Positions 47,617-56,301 of a stretch of 64,000 nt of DNA are shown in pieces (within the stretch, counting starts at the first letter, position 1; the number at the start of each line of letters is the position of its first letter). This DNA comes from Actinomycetes bacterium (lineage in GTDB: Bacteria; Actinomycetota; Acidimicrobiia; Acidimicrobiales; RAAP-2), in assembly GCA_021801235.1 (NCBI GenBank), contig JAJYYG010000160.1, positions 1 through 64,000 of the forward strand, written 5' to 3'. A program made the translations under genes and the position numbers. The notes beneath the pieces were generated by a model. It worked only from the letters and a program-made list of their open reading frames with translations. It searched no databases and was not told where the DNA came from.

Positions 47617-48741
47617 ATGCCTCCCGAGAAGCCCCAGTGGGCCGAGCTCTACCGCGAGGTCGTCACGTCCGGTCTCTGTACCGGTTGTGCCGGCTGCATC
47701 ATCGCCTGTCCCCACGACGTCCTCTCCTACGACGACACCGGTGGGCGGTACAAGCCGTTCCACATCGAGGCCGACGGAGGGGCGACGGACTGCACCCACG
47801 GCATCAAGGGATGCACCATGTGCACCCGCGCCTGCCCCCGCTTCCGCCTCTGGGAGCCGGAGATCGACACCCACCTCTTCGGACGCGAGCGGGAGCCGGG
47901 TGAGGTCGCCGGCATCTCCTCGGACATCCTGCTGGTACGGGCGACCGACCCCGATGTCCACCTGGCCGGCCAGGACGGCGGACTGGTCACGGCGCTGCTG
48001 ATCTGGGCGCTCGAGCACGACGTGATCGACGCCGCGCTGGTCTCCACCCTCGAAGGTGACGGATCCACGTGGAAGGCCGTGCCCGCGGTGGCCACCACCC
48101 GGGAGGAGGTGCTGGCCGCAGCCGGGTCCCGGTACACCTACTCCGCCAACCCGCTGGCCTATCCCGCGGCCATCGAGGCCGGGGCCGAACGGATCGCCTT
48201 GGTGGGCATGGGCTGCCAGGCGTCGGGTCCTCCGGTCATGGCGGCCCGCAAGGCGGGGAAGATCGCGCGGCGGCTCTCCCTCACCATCGGGCTCCTCTGC
48301 TCGAAGACGTTCGACGACGCCATCTTCCCCGAGCTGTTCGAGGCGAAGTACGGCATCGCCCGGGCTGACATCACGAAGATGAACATCAAGGGCGTGTTCC
48401 AGGTGTGGACCCGGGACGGCGCCTTCCACGAGATCCCCCTCAAGGAGGCGCACGGTTGGACCCGCGAGGGGTGCACCTCGTGCCCCGACTTCGCCGCCGA
48501 GCACGCCGACATCTCGACCGGGGGCATCGGCGCCTTCAGCGACTGGACGCTGACCATCGTCCGCACCGACAAGGGCCGGGAGCTGCTAGACGCCATGGTG
48601 GCGGGCGGGGCGGTCGAGACGCGCCCCGGGGACGACGACCCGGGGGCGATCGCGCTCCTGCACCGGCTGGCGAGGGTGAGCCGCCGCCGCTGGCCGGAGA
48701 CCGCGGTGCCCATGCCCCGCCGACTGCCTGACCCGGCCTGA
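47617..48741 (+). CDS. Coenzyme F420 hydrogenase/dehydrogenase beta subunit-type iron-sulfur flavoprotein
   Basis: A 374-residue protein of the FrhB/FpoF family. The N-terminus has ferredoxin-type clusters GLCTGCAGCIIACP and GCTMCTRACPRF. The FrhB domain follows, with GQDGGLVTALLIWALEHDVI, LVGMGCQASGPPVMAARKAG, LCSKTFDD and EGCTSCPDFAAEHADISTGG. It should carry FAD and pass electrons between F420 (or another deazaflavin-like partner) and ferredoxin. No hydrogenase subunit lies nearby. GGGCGG precedes ATG 47617. Confidence 0.9.
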   Translation: MPPEKPQWAELYREVVTSGLCTGCAGCIIACPHDVLSYDDTGGRYKPFHIEADGGATDCTHGIKGCTMCTRACPRFRLWEPEIDTHLFGREREPGEVAGISSDILLVRATDPDVHLAGQDGGLVTALLIWALEHDVIDAALVSTLEGDGSTWKAVPAVATTREEVLAAAGSRYTYSANPLAYPAAIEAGAERIALVGMGCQASGPPVMAARKAGKIARRLSLTIGLLCSKTFDDAIFPELFEAKYGIARADITKMNIKGVFQVWTRDGAFHEIPLKEAHGWTREGCTSCPDFAAEHADISTGGIGAFSDWTLTIVRTDKGRELLDAMVAGGAVETRPGDDDPGAIALLHRLARVSRRRWPETAVPMPRRLPDPA

Positions 48742-48834
48742 CCGGGCGCGAGTCGAGCGAGCGGCCAGCGGACCCCACCCCGGGTCCCACCAGGGCGGTC
48801 GGGTCCCGCCGGCGGCCGAGTACGGTTGACGGAC

Positions 48835-49497
48835 ATGCCGGGACGAAGGAAACCGCATCCGAGACCGACGGTCGTGCTCCTCGTCCGTCACGGGCGGACC
48901 CCGACCACCGGGCAGATGCTCCCCGGCCGGACCCCCGGCCTCCACCTCTCCGAAGAGGGGCGGGCCCAGGCCGAGGCGGCTGCTGACCGCATCGCCGCAC
49001 TGGGTGGGGACGGTGGGCACGCGCCGGTCGCCGTGTACGCCTCGCCCCTCGAGCGCACCTTCGAGACGGCCCGCCCCATCGCCCGGCGGCTCGGTCTGCG
49101 GGTCCGCTCCGACCGGGACCTGATCGAGTGCGACTTCGGCGAGTGGACCGGGAGTGAGCTCAAGGTGCTGGCGAAGAAGCCCGAGTGGGCCCAGGTCCAG
49201 CGCTGGCCCAGCGGGTTCCGGTTCCCCGGGGGGGAGTCCTTCCTCGAGATGCAGGCCCGCATCAGCGGCACCCTGGCCCGCCTGGTGGCGCTGCACCGGG
49301 GTGAGACGGTCGTGGCGGTGTCGCACGCCGATCCCATCAAGGCGGCGATCAGCGCGGCGGCGGGCACCCATCTCGATCTCTTCCAACGCCTGGTGGTCTC
49401 GCCCTGCTCGGTGACCGCCCTGGCCTACACGGACGCCGGCCCGCACGTCCTGTGCGTCAACTCCACCGCCACCTTGGCCGAGCTGGCTCTCTCATGA
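48835..49497 (+). CDS. Histidine-phosphatase family protein (MSMEG_4193 type)
   Basis: A 220-residue phosphoglycerate-mutase-like protein. VLLVRHGRTPTTGQ holds the phospho-accepting H19. YASPLERTFETARPIARRLG, ECDFGEWTGSELK and AVSHADPIKAAIS supply the remaining catalytic Arg, Glu and His. The family is conserved in actinobacteria with the two next genes, and no substrate is known. ATG 48835 was chosen over TTG 48826. It overlaps the DUF3090 gene (ATGA). Confidence 0.9.
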   Translation: MPGRRKPHPRPTVVLLVRHGRTPTTGQMLPGRTPGLHLSEEGRAQAEAAADRIAALGGDGGHAPVAVYASPLERTFETARPIARRLGLRVRSDRDLIECDFGEWTGSELKVLAKKPEWAQVQRWPSGFRFPGGESFLEMQARISGTLARLVALHRGETVVAVSHADPIKAAISAAAGTHLDLFQRLVVSPCSVTALAYTDAGPHVLCVNSTATLAELALS

Positions 49498-50015
49498 GCG
49501 GGGAGGGAGACCGCAGCGGGGGGTACGACCTGTCCGCCCCGGAACGGTTCACGGTCGGGACGGTCGGCCCGGTGGGACAGCGGCTCTTCCTCCTCCAGTG
49601 CCGGCAGGGACCGATCCTGCTCACCCTGAAGATCGAGAAGCAGCAGGTCTCCGTGCTCAGCGACTACCTGGCCCGCATCGTCCGGGGCCAGACCCGGCCC
49701 GGTCACCTGCCCGACGACCCCGAGCTCGCCCTCGAGGAGCCGAACGAGCCGGCCTGGGCGGTCGGCACGATCGGCGTCTCCTACGACGAGGCCGACGATC
49801 GCGTGGTCATCGTCATCGAGGAGCTGGTCCCCGAAGGCGAGGCCGGTGCCATCGCCCGACTGTCGGTCACCCGCGAGCAGGCCGCGGCGTTCGCCATCCA
49901 CGCCACCCGGCTGGTGCAGTCGGGGCGCCCCCCCTGCCCGCTCTGCGGCTCGCCCCTCGACCCCTCGGGGCACGAATGCCCACGGACGAACGGCCACCGG
50001 CCCCCGGCGACCTGA
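49494..50015 (+). CDS. DUF3090 family protein with C-terminal zinc ribbon
   Basis: A 173-residue conserved actinobacterial protein of unknown function. The N-terminal ~140 residues are a beta-rich domain (GPVGQRLFLLQCRQGPILLT, EPAWAVGTIGVSYDEADDRV). The last 25 residues contain PPCPLCGSPLDPSGHECPRT, with paired cysteines likely to bind zinc. The gene overlaps both neighbours (ATGA with the phosphatase, 40 bp with the kinase-like gene), so the three are made together. Confidence 0.9.
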   Translation: MSGEGDRSGGYDLSAPERFTVGTVGPVGQRLFLLQCRQGPILLTLKIEKQQVSVLSDYLARIVRGQTRPGHLPDDPELALEEPNEPAWAVGTIGVSYDEADDRVVIVIEELVPEGEAGAIARLSVTREQAAAFAIHATRLVQSGRPPCPLCGSPLDPSGHECPRTNGHRPPAT

Positions 50016-50737
50016 GCGGCTGGGCTCCCGGCGCCGATCTCACCCTCGAGGAGGCACGGGACGTGCTGGCCGCCGGGGAGCTCCGGATCGAGGGTCGCCT
50101 CCCCTGGAGCTCCAACCTGACCTTCCTGGTCACGGTGGACGGCGGCCCGGTGACGGCCGTCTACAAGCCCGCCCGGGGGGAGCGGCCCCTGTGGGACTTC
50201 CCCGGCGGCCTCCACCGCCGGGAGGTCGCCGCCTTCGCGCTCTCCGAATCCCTCGGGTGGGGCCTGGTACCGCCCACGGTCAACCGGGAGGACGGGCCGT
50301 TCGGCGAGGGATCGCTCCAGCTCTTCGTCGAGGCCGACTACGAGCAGCACTACTTCACCCTGCTCGAGGACGACGCCAACGGGGTGGCCCTCGTCGCCCT
50401 GGGATGCTTCGACGTGGTAGCCAACAACGCCGACCGCAAGAGCGGCCACGTGCTCCGCGGCGTCGACGGGAGGATCTGGGGCATCGACCACGGGCTGTGC
50501 TTCCACCCGAGCCCGAAGCTGCGCACCGTCATCTGGGACTTCGCCGGCGATCCGGTGCCCGGGAACCTTCTGGACGATCTCGAGCGGCTCTCCCGCGACC
50601 TGCCGGACGCGGTGGCCGCCTCGCTCACACGGCGCGAGCAGGCCGCCCTGGTGGAGCGGGTCCGGACCCTGGTCGGCACCGGCGTGTTCCCCGCTCCGGA
50701 GGGCGACCATCCCCCCTACCCCTGGCCCCTGGTCTGA
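49976..50737 (+). CDS. SCO1664 family protein with PI3/4-kinase-like motifs
   Basis: A 253-residue protein. It shows an atypical kinase pattern: AVYKPARGER (K64), RREVAAFALSE (E83), NNADRKSGHVL (D153, R154, K155) and WGIDHGLCF (D171). These match the ATP-binding and catalytic segments of PI3/4-kinase-like and HipA-like folds. Function is unknown; with the phosphatase and DUF3090 it forms a conserved actinobacterial module, often near mycothiol ligase mshC elsewhere. ATG 49976 requires a 40-bp overlap with DUF3090. Confidence 0.85.
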   Translation: MPTDERPPAPGDLSGWAPGADLTLEEARDVLAAGELRIEGRLPWSSNLTFLVTVDGGPVTAVYKPARGERPLWDFPGGLHRREVAAFALSESLGWGLVPPTVNREDGPFGEGSLQLFVEADYEQHYFTLLEDDANGVALVALGCFDVVANNADRKSGHVLRGVDGRIWGIDHGLCFHPSPKLRTVIWDFAGDPVPGNLLDDLERLSRDLPDAVAASLTRREQAALVERVRTLVGTGVFPAPEGDHPPYPWPLV

Positions 50738-51043
50738 CCCCGGCGGTCGGGCCCCGGCCGCCCGTGGGCACGCCCTGTCCGGGGACCGCCCGACCCCGGA
50801 TCGGGCCGCGAAGGCTTCCCGGATGCCGAGGACCGCCGACGGGCATCCCGTACACTGATTCACCCGAAGCCCGTCGCCCGACCCCGGAAGCAACCTTGCC
50901 GCTCACCGCCGAAGACTCCCTCCCGACACCCGAGCTCCCCGTGCCGGCAGTCGACGCGCGCCGGGCGCAGCCCCGGTCGGGGCATGTCGTGAGGCCCGCG
51001 GACCCGCCCGGGCCCGCCCCGACTTCGTACCCCGTCGGTTCCC
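50738..51043. other. Intergenic region before the acyltransferase
   Basis: No gene seen. TACACT at 50851-50856 is a candidate -10 for the acyltransferase, without a clear -35. Confidence 0.4.
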
Positions 51044-52879
51044 GTGCCTAGGCCGGTCGAGGGCACCAGCTCCTACCTGCCCGGGCTCGACGGCATCCGG
51101 GCCATCGCGGTGATGGCGGTGATCGCGTACCACCTCAACTTCGGGTGGGCGGCGGGGGGGCTCCTCGGCGTCCAGGTGTTCTTCGTGCTCTCGGGGTACC
51201 TGATCACCGACCTGCTGGTGGCCGAGTACCGCAGGCACGCCGGGATCGACCTCCCCCAGTTCTGGCTCCGCCGGGCCCGCCGGCTGCTTCCCGCCCTGTT
51301 CGTCATGCTGTTCGTCACGGTCGGCTGGGCGACGCTGTTCGACCGGGTCCAGCTGTCCGCGCTCCGCAGCGACCTGGTCCCCTCGATCTTCTACGTGAGC
51401 AACTGGTGGTTCATCTTCCACCATGTCTCGTACTTCGCCAAGTTCGGACCGCCGTCGCCGCTTGGGCACCTGTGGTCCCTCGCCATCGAGGAGCAGTTCT
51501 ACCTGGTCTGGCCGTTCATCGTCCTGGCCGGGCTCCACTTCTTCCGCCGGAGGCGGACACTGATCGTCCTCACCTTGGCCGCCGCCGCAGCCTCGGCCCT
51601 CGAGATGGCCCTCCTGTTCTCGCCCGACGGCGACCCGACCCGTGTCTACGACGGCACCGACACCCGGGCGTTCGGCCTGTTGATCGGGGCGGCCCTGGCG
51701 TTCGGGCTGCCGCGCAACCGGACCTTCGTGCCGGTCACCCGGACCGCCCGCCGGGTGCTCGAGGCGGTAGGCGGGGCATCGCTGGTCGGCATCTTCCTCA
51801 TGTTCTGGCTGACCAACCAGTACCAGCCCTTCCTCTACCGGGGCGGGATGGTGCTCCTGGCGGTCCTCACCGCCGTGGTCATCGCCGTCACCGTCCACCC
51901 CGGCACGCGGATGAGCGCGGCCCTGGGGTGGGACCCACTGCGGTGGGTCGGCGAGCGTTCCTACGCGATCTACCTCTGGCACTACCCGGTGATCGTGCTG
52001 ACCACGCCACTGAACGCACCCCCCGACCTCGCCCGGGCCACCCTGCAGATCGCGGCCAGCATCGGTCTGGCCGCGCTGTCGTGGCGGTACGTCGAGCAGC
52101 CGGTGCGGCACGGTGCGCTCCAGCGGGCGTGGCGTCGGCTCCGCTCCCGGGAGTGGGCGATGCCGCGCCTCCGGCCGGTGGGCTGGGCGGTGGCCGGCGC
52201 GGTGCTGGTCAACGCGGCCGTGTGCACGGTGGGGCTGGGCGGGTTGGTGGCGGCCTCGGCCGCCGACCCGGGGTCACAGGTGACCAGCATCCTGCAGATC
52301 CCCCACCACCCCACGTCCACCACGACCACCAGCACCGCCCCGGACGCCGGCACGGTCCCCACCACGACCGCGCCGCCCCCGCCGGCGGGCCAGGGCGTGA
52401 CGGCCATCGGGGACTCGATCATGGTCGACGCCGCGCCCTACCTCCAGCAGATGCTCCCCGGCATCGCCATCGACGCGCAGGTCGGCCAGCAGCTCTACCA
52501 GGTGCAGGACGCGGTCTCCCAGCTCAAGGCGGAAGGGGTGATCGGCGACCGGCTGATCCTCGAGCTCGGGACCAACGGCCCCTACTCCGTGGCCCAGCTC
52601 GAAGCGTTGCTCACCTCCCTCGGCCCGATGCGCAAGATCGTGCTGGTGAACACCCGGGTCCCCCGTCCGTGGCAACAGCAGGTCAACGCCACCATCGCCG
52701 CAGTCGCCCAGAGCTACCCGAACACAGTGATGGTCGACTGGTACACGGCCAGCGCCCCGTACCCCCAGTACTTCTACCCCGACGGCGTGCACCTCGACCC
52801 CGACGGGGCCAAGTTCTACGCGACGCTCCTCGTCCAGGCGCTCGAGGCCCCGCTCCCCCAACCGCCTGGTAGCGGCTGA
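51044..52879 (+). CDS. OafA/YrhL-type acyltransferase fused to SGNH domain
   Basis: A 611-residue two-domain membrane protein. The N-terminal acyltransferase-3 domain (about residues 10-370) starts YLPGLDGIRAIAVMAVIAYH and has GVQVFFVLSGYLI and GHLWSLAIEEQFYLVWPF, with about ten helices. After a further helix and a Thr/Pro-rich linker comes an extracytoplasmic SGNH hydrolase-like domain: AIGDSIMVDA, ILELGTNGP and DGVHLDPDG hold the Ser, Asn and Asp-His. Such proteins O-acylate surface glycans. Start GTG 51044; no close homologue start is visible upstream. Confidence 0.93.
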   Translation: MPRPVEGTSSYLPGLDGIRAIAVMAVIAYHLNFGWAAGGLLGVQVFFVLSGYLITDLLVAEYRRHAGIDLPQFWLRRARRLLPALFVMLFVTVGWATLFDRVQLSALRSDLVPSIFYVSNWWFIFHHVSYFAKFGPPSPLGHLWSLAIEEQFYLVWPFIVLAGLHFFRRRRTLIVLTLAAAAASALEMALLFSPDGDPTRVYDGTDTRAFGLLIGAALAFGLPRNRTFVPVTRTARRVLEAVGGASLVGIFLMFWLTNQYQPFLYRGGMVLLAVLTAVVIAVTVHPGTRMSAALGWDPLRWVGERSYAIYLWHYPVIVLTTPLNAPPDLARATLQIAASIGLAALSWRYVEQPVRHGALQRAWRRLRSREWAMPRLRPVGWAVAGAVLVNAAVCTVGLGGLVAASAADPGSQVTSILQIPHHPTSTTTTSTAPDAGTVPTTTAPPPPAGQGVTAIGDSIMVDAAPYLQQMLPGIAIDAQVGQQLYQVQDAVSQLKAEGVIGDRLILELGTNGPYSVAQLEALLTSLGPMRKIVLVNTRVPRPWQQQVNATIAAVAQSYPNTVMVDWYTASAPYPQYFYPDGVHLDPDGAKFYATLLVQALEAPLPQPPGSG

Positions 52880-52884
52880 CCCGC

Positions 52885-52919
52885 GGTCCGCAAACGCTCG
52901 GCCCGCGGGCCGGCGGACC
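52885..52919. terminator. Nested hairpin between acyltransferase and etfA
   Basis: Outer arms GGTCCGC/GCGGACC enclose the palindrome GGCCCGCGGGCC. It lies between convergent stops, so may help termination from both directions. No U-tract. Confidence 0.4.
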
Positions 52920-53007
52920 ACGAGTGCCTGGACCACCAGTGGCTGGCCGGGAAGGCGCACCGGTGCCGCGGAACGAACCGTCCCGGCCCGCGGCGACGCT
53001 CCGCCTG

Positions 53008-53979
53008 TCAGCCTCGGGTCTTGAGCGCCTCGATCAGCTTGGGGACCACCTTGTGCACGTCACCCACGATCCCGAGGTCCGCCACGGTGAAGATCGGTGC
53101 GTCCTGGTCCTTGTTGATGGCCACGATGTTCTTGGCGTTCTTCATCCCGACCAGGTGCTGGGTCGCGCCCGAGATGCCACACGCGAGGTAGACGGTCGGC
53201 TTGACGGTCTTGCCGGTCTGGCCCACCTGGTAGGCGTAGGGGACCCACCCGGCGTCGACGATGGCGCGGCTGGCGCCGGGAGCGCCGTGCAGCAGGGCCG
53301 CGAGCTCTTCGATCATCGCGTACTGGTCCTTCTCGCCGAGCCCGCGGCCACCGGAGACGACCACGTCCGCTTCGTCCAGCTTCGGGCCGGTGCGCTCCTC
53401 GACGTGCCGGGCGACGATCCTGGCGGCGTTGGTCGAACCGGCATCCGGGGCGGGTGCGGCCACCACCTCGGCGGGTCCGCCGCCTCTGGACTCCGCCGGG
53501 AACGACTTCGCCCGGACGACGAACAGGCCGGGACCTTCGCCGGTGAACCGGGCCGAGGCGATCTGGGTGCCGCCGAAGATCGCGTGCTGGGTGACCAGCG
53601 CGCCGCCGTCCTCCGCCAGGCCGACCACGTTGGTCAGCACCGGCCGGTCGATCTTGGCCGACAGCCGGCCGGCCACGTCCCTGCCGTCGTAGGTGGCGGG
53701 GAACAGGATGGCGTCCGGACCGGCGCCGGAAGCGACCGCGGCGGCGATGGCCGAGGCCACCGGGACCCCCGGGAGCGCCCCGCCGAGGTCCCCGACGTCG
53801 TGGACCTTGGTGGCCCCGTACTCGCCGAGGGTGGCAGCGACGGCAGCGGTGGCGTCGCCGAAGGCGACCGCTTCGACCGTCCCCGCCAGGGTGGTGGCGT
53901 GGCTGATCAGCTCGAGGCTGGCGGTGACGGTCTTGCCGTCCGCCACCTCGGCGAGGACCCAGATCTTGTCGATGGACAT
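53008..53979 (-). CDS. etfA: Electron transfer flavoprotein alpha subunit
   Basis: A 323-residue ETF alpha. The C-terminal FAD-binding domain shows [40 protein letters not shown] and [20 protein letters not shown], the family signature. It accepts electrons from acyl-CoA dehydrogenases such as the one at 10134-11285. It follows etfB by 24 bp, an operon. Confidence 0.97.
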   Translation of the reverse strand: MSIDKIWVLAEVADGKTVTASLELISHATTLAGTVEAVAFGDATAAVAATLGEYGATKVHDVGDLGGALPGVPVASAIAAAVASGAGPDAILFPATYDGRDVAGRLSAKIDRPVLTNVVGLAEDGGALVTQHAIFGGTQIASARFTGEGPGLFVVRAKSFPAESRGGGPAEVVAAPAPDAGSTNAARIVARHVEERTGPKLDEADVVVSGGRGLGEKDQYAMIEELAALLHGAPGASRAIVDAGWVPYAYQVGQTGKTVKPTVYLACGISGATQHLVGMKNAKNIVAINKDQDAPIFTVADLGIVGDVHKVVPKLIEALKTRG

Positions 53980-54003
53980 GGCGTGCGTTCTCCCTAACCG
54001 GTC

Positions 54004-54783
54004 CTAGAGGACCTTCAGCTGCTCGAGGAATTGGATGATGCGCTCGTGCGCGTCACCCTCGTCGACCACGATCTCGCCCGAACCGCGCTCCTCGGCGGCC
54101 GAGACACCGGTGATCTCTTGGCGGGCACCTGCCGCCCCCACCTGGCCGGCGTCGATCCCGAGGTCGGCGACGGTCAGGGTGTCGACCGGCTTCGACTTCG
54201 CCGCCATGATCCCCTTGAAGGAGGGGTACCGGGGCTCGACCACACCGGCGGTCACCGTGACCACCGCCGGGAGCGGGCACTGGACCTCGTCGTAGCCCGC
54301 CTCGGTCTGCCGCTCGACGGAGACCGAGTCGCCGGTGACCTCGACCTTCTTGGCGAAGGTGACCGACGGGAGGCCCAGCAGCTCGGCGATCTGCACCGGA
54401 GTGGTCCCGGTGTAGCCGTCGGACGACTCCGTCGCCGCCAGGACCAGGTCGGGCTCCGCCCGCTTGATCGCTGCCGCCAGCACCTTGGCCGTGCCCAGCG
54501 CATCCGAACCGGACAGCGCATCGTCGCTCACGAGGATGGCCCGTGCCGCCCCCATCGCCAGCGCGGTCCGTAGGCCCGACGTCTCCCCGTTGGGGGCCAT
54601 CGAGACCAGGGTCACCTCACCGCTGCCCGCCGCGTCCACCAGCTGCAACGCCATCTCGACGCCGTACGAGTCGGACTCGTCGAGGATCAGCTTGCCGGTT
54701 CGGGAGAGGTTGTTCGTCCCCGGGTCGAGGGCGGGAGGCGCGGCCGGATCGGGGATCTGCTTCACACAGACGACGACGTTCAT
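54004..54783 (-). CDS. etfB: Electron transfer flavoprotein beta subunit
   Basis: A 259-residue ETF beta, AMP-binding. MNVVVCVKQIPDPAAPPALD is the classic start; LILDESDSYGVEMALQLVDA and VLAATESSDGYTGTTPVQIA with LGLPSVTFAKKVEV are family segments. The VLAATESSDGYT-type motif is that of house-keeping ETFs. First gene of the etfBA operon. Confidence 0.97.
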   Translation of the reverse strand: MNVVVCVKQIPDPAAPPALDPGTNNLSRTGKLILDESDSYGVEMALQLVDAAGSGEVTLVSMAPNGETSGLRTALAMGAARAILVSDDALSGSDALGTAKVLAAAIKRAEPDLVLAATESSDGYTGTTPVQIAELLGLPSVTFAKKVEVTGDSVSVERQTEAGYDEVQCPLPAVVTVTAGVVEPRYPSFKGIMAAKSKPVDTLTVADLGIDAGQVGAAGARQEITGVSAAEERGSGEIVVDEGDAHERIIQFLEQLKVL

Positions 54784-54961
54784 GGTCGATCATTGTTGAC
54801 GAAAACCGACGGCTCCGACCAATCGGAGCCTGCGTCCCAGTTCAGACGCCCTTTCGTCCTCCCCCGACCGCAGGGGCGGGGCGGAGCGGGGTGGCGGACG
54901 GTCGGGCGCCGGATCCCAGGTCGGGACCGTCAGCAGTCCCGGTGGCGACCGTCAGGGGCCG

Positions 54962-55756
54962 TCAGAGGTCACGGTCGTCTCCGTTGCCAAGCTCCCCGTC
55001 ACCCCGGAGCGTCTGCACGGCCAGCACCACGTCGTCGGTGATGACGGTGTCGACCGAGCAGCGGTGCATCCGCTCCAGCGCCTCCCGGCGGTTGACCGTC
55101 CAGGCCGCGACGGCCAGGCCGGCACCGTGGCACGCCTCGACCAGGGCCGGGGTCACCAAGGACTGCTCCGGGTGCAACGCGCCACAGCCGGACGAACGGG
55201 CGAGGTCGAGGCCGTGGACGGGGTCGGCCCACGAGGCGAGCAGGAGCCCGGTGGCGGCGGAGGGCTCGACCTCGAGGACCGCCTGGAGCGCAGGCGCCCA
55301 GAAGGACGACACCACGACGGCGCCGGGCGCCCCGTCAGCCCACCCCCAGGACCCGCCGGCACCGGCCGGTGGTGCCCGCCGGTCCGACGGGAGTGCCGCC
55401 AGCGCGGCGCCGACCGACCGGGCCGCCCGATCCTCCGGGTCGAACCACGGTTCGGTCGGCAGGTTCTTCACCTCGATGTTGACGGTCATCCCCTCGCAGG
55501 CGTCGAGGGCCGCGTCGAGCAGGACCACGTCGGCGGGGAGCTCCCGCACGGTGAGCTCGGCCACCGCGCCGACCCCGGCGATGACCGGATCGTGGTGGAC
55601 CGCCAACGCCCCGTCGGCGGTGAGCCGGACGTCCAGCTCCACCCCATCGGCTCCGAGGTCACGGGCGCGGGCGAAAGCGGCCAGCGTGTTCTCGACGACG
55701 CCCCGCCCCGCATCGCAGCTGCCGCGGTGCGCCTGGATGCCGACGTGCGCCGTCAC
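54962..55756 (-). CDS. Glycerophosphodiester phosphodiesterase family protein
   Basis: A 264-residue GDPD TIM barrel. IQAHRGSCDAGRGVVENTLA gives the catalytic His and the first acidic residue, GADGVELDVRLTADGALAVH the metal-binding E and D with HHD. C-terminal VAAWTVNRREALERM is also typical. It hydrolyses deacylated phospholipids to glycerol-3-phosphate. GGAGGG lies just before GTG 55756; the frame is open upstream. No signal peptide, so cytoplasmic. Confidence 0.92.
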   Translation of the reverse strand: MTAHVGIQAHRGSCDAGRGVVENTLAAFARARDLGADGVELDVRLTADGALAVHHDPVIAGVGAVAELTVRELPADVVLLDAALDACEGMTVNIEVKNLPTEPWFDPEDRAARSVGAALAALPSDRRAPPAGAGGSWGWADGAPGAVVVSSFWAPALQAVLEVEPSAATGLLLASWADPVHGLDLARSSGCGALHPEQSLVTPALVEACHGAGLAVAAWTVNRREALERMHRCSVDTVITDDVVLAVQTLRGDGELGNGDDRDL

Positions 55757-55842
55757 CTGCCCTCCGGCCACCCCACCTCCTCCGGTCCCCGGCCGTCCGC
55801 GGTCCGAGAGCCCGGCAACGGTGTAGTCCACCCGTGAATTGG

Positions 55843-55871
55843 TTGCAACCTCCGATGCCGGTGATTACTCT
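55843..55871 (+). promoter_or_regulatory. Predicted whiB1 promoter
   Basis: TTGCAA (-35) and TACTCT (-10) are 17 bp apart, in one of the most AT-rich stretches of the window. Transcription would begin near 55878, leaving a ~90-nt leader with a GGAGG ribosome-binding site before GTG 55970. Confidence 0.6.
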
Positions 55872-55969
55872 GGGGAGGCACCCCGAATGGACGCAGACCT
55901 CAGCCGCCGCGATCCATGTGAACTCAATCACAAACGGGACCAACCGGGATCAGGAGCGGAGGAAACGCT

Positions 55970-56260
55970 GTGGCCCTCATGTGGAACAGGACGGTCGAAT
56001 GGGACGACGGGGACTGGCGCGACGCCGCCGCCTGCCGGGACACGGAGCCCGACCTGTTCTTCCCGGTGGGAACCACCGGGCCCGCGGTCGACCAGATCGA
56101 AGCGGCCAAGCGGGTCTGCCGTACCTGCGAGGCCCAGGAGCCGTGCCTCGACTTCGCCCTGGCCACCAACCAGGAGTCGGGCGTCTGGGGGGGCACCTCC
56201 GAGGAGGAACGTCGCAAGCTGCGACGGGCCTGGCTCGCCGCCCGGCGGCGCGCCTCTTGA
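55970..56260 (+). CDS. whiB1: WhiB1-type transcriptional regulator
   Basis: A 96-residue Wbl protein with a [4Fe-4S] cluster on C22, C50, C53 and C59. DWRDAAACRDTEPDLFFPVG, CLDFALATNQESGVWGG and EERRKLRR follow M. tuberculosis WhiB1 closely, as does its neighbour pdtaS. WhiB1 binds the primary sigma factor and responds to nitric oxide. GTG start with GGAGGAAA 7 bp upstream. Convergent with pdtaS (41 bp). Confidence 0.93.
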   Translation: MALMWNRTVEWDDGDWRDAAACRDTEPDLFFPVGTTGPAVDQIEAAKRVCRTCEAQEPCLDFALATNQESGVWGGTSEEERRKLRRAWLAARRRAS

Positions 56261-56301
56261 ACCCTGGTTGACCCCTGACGCTCCGGGCGGGGGGGACCGC
56301 C

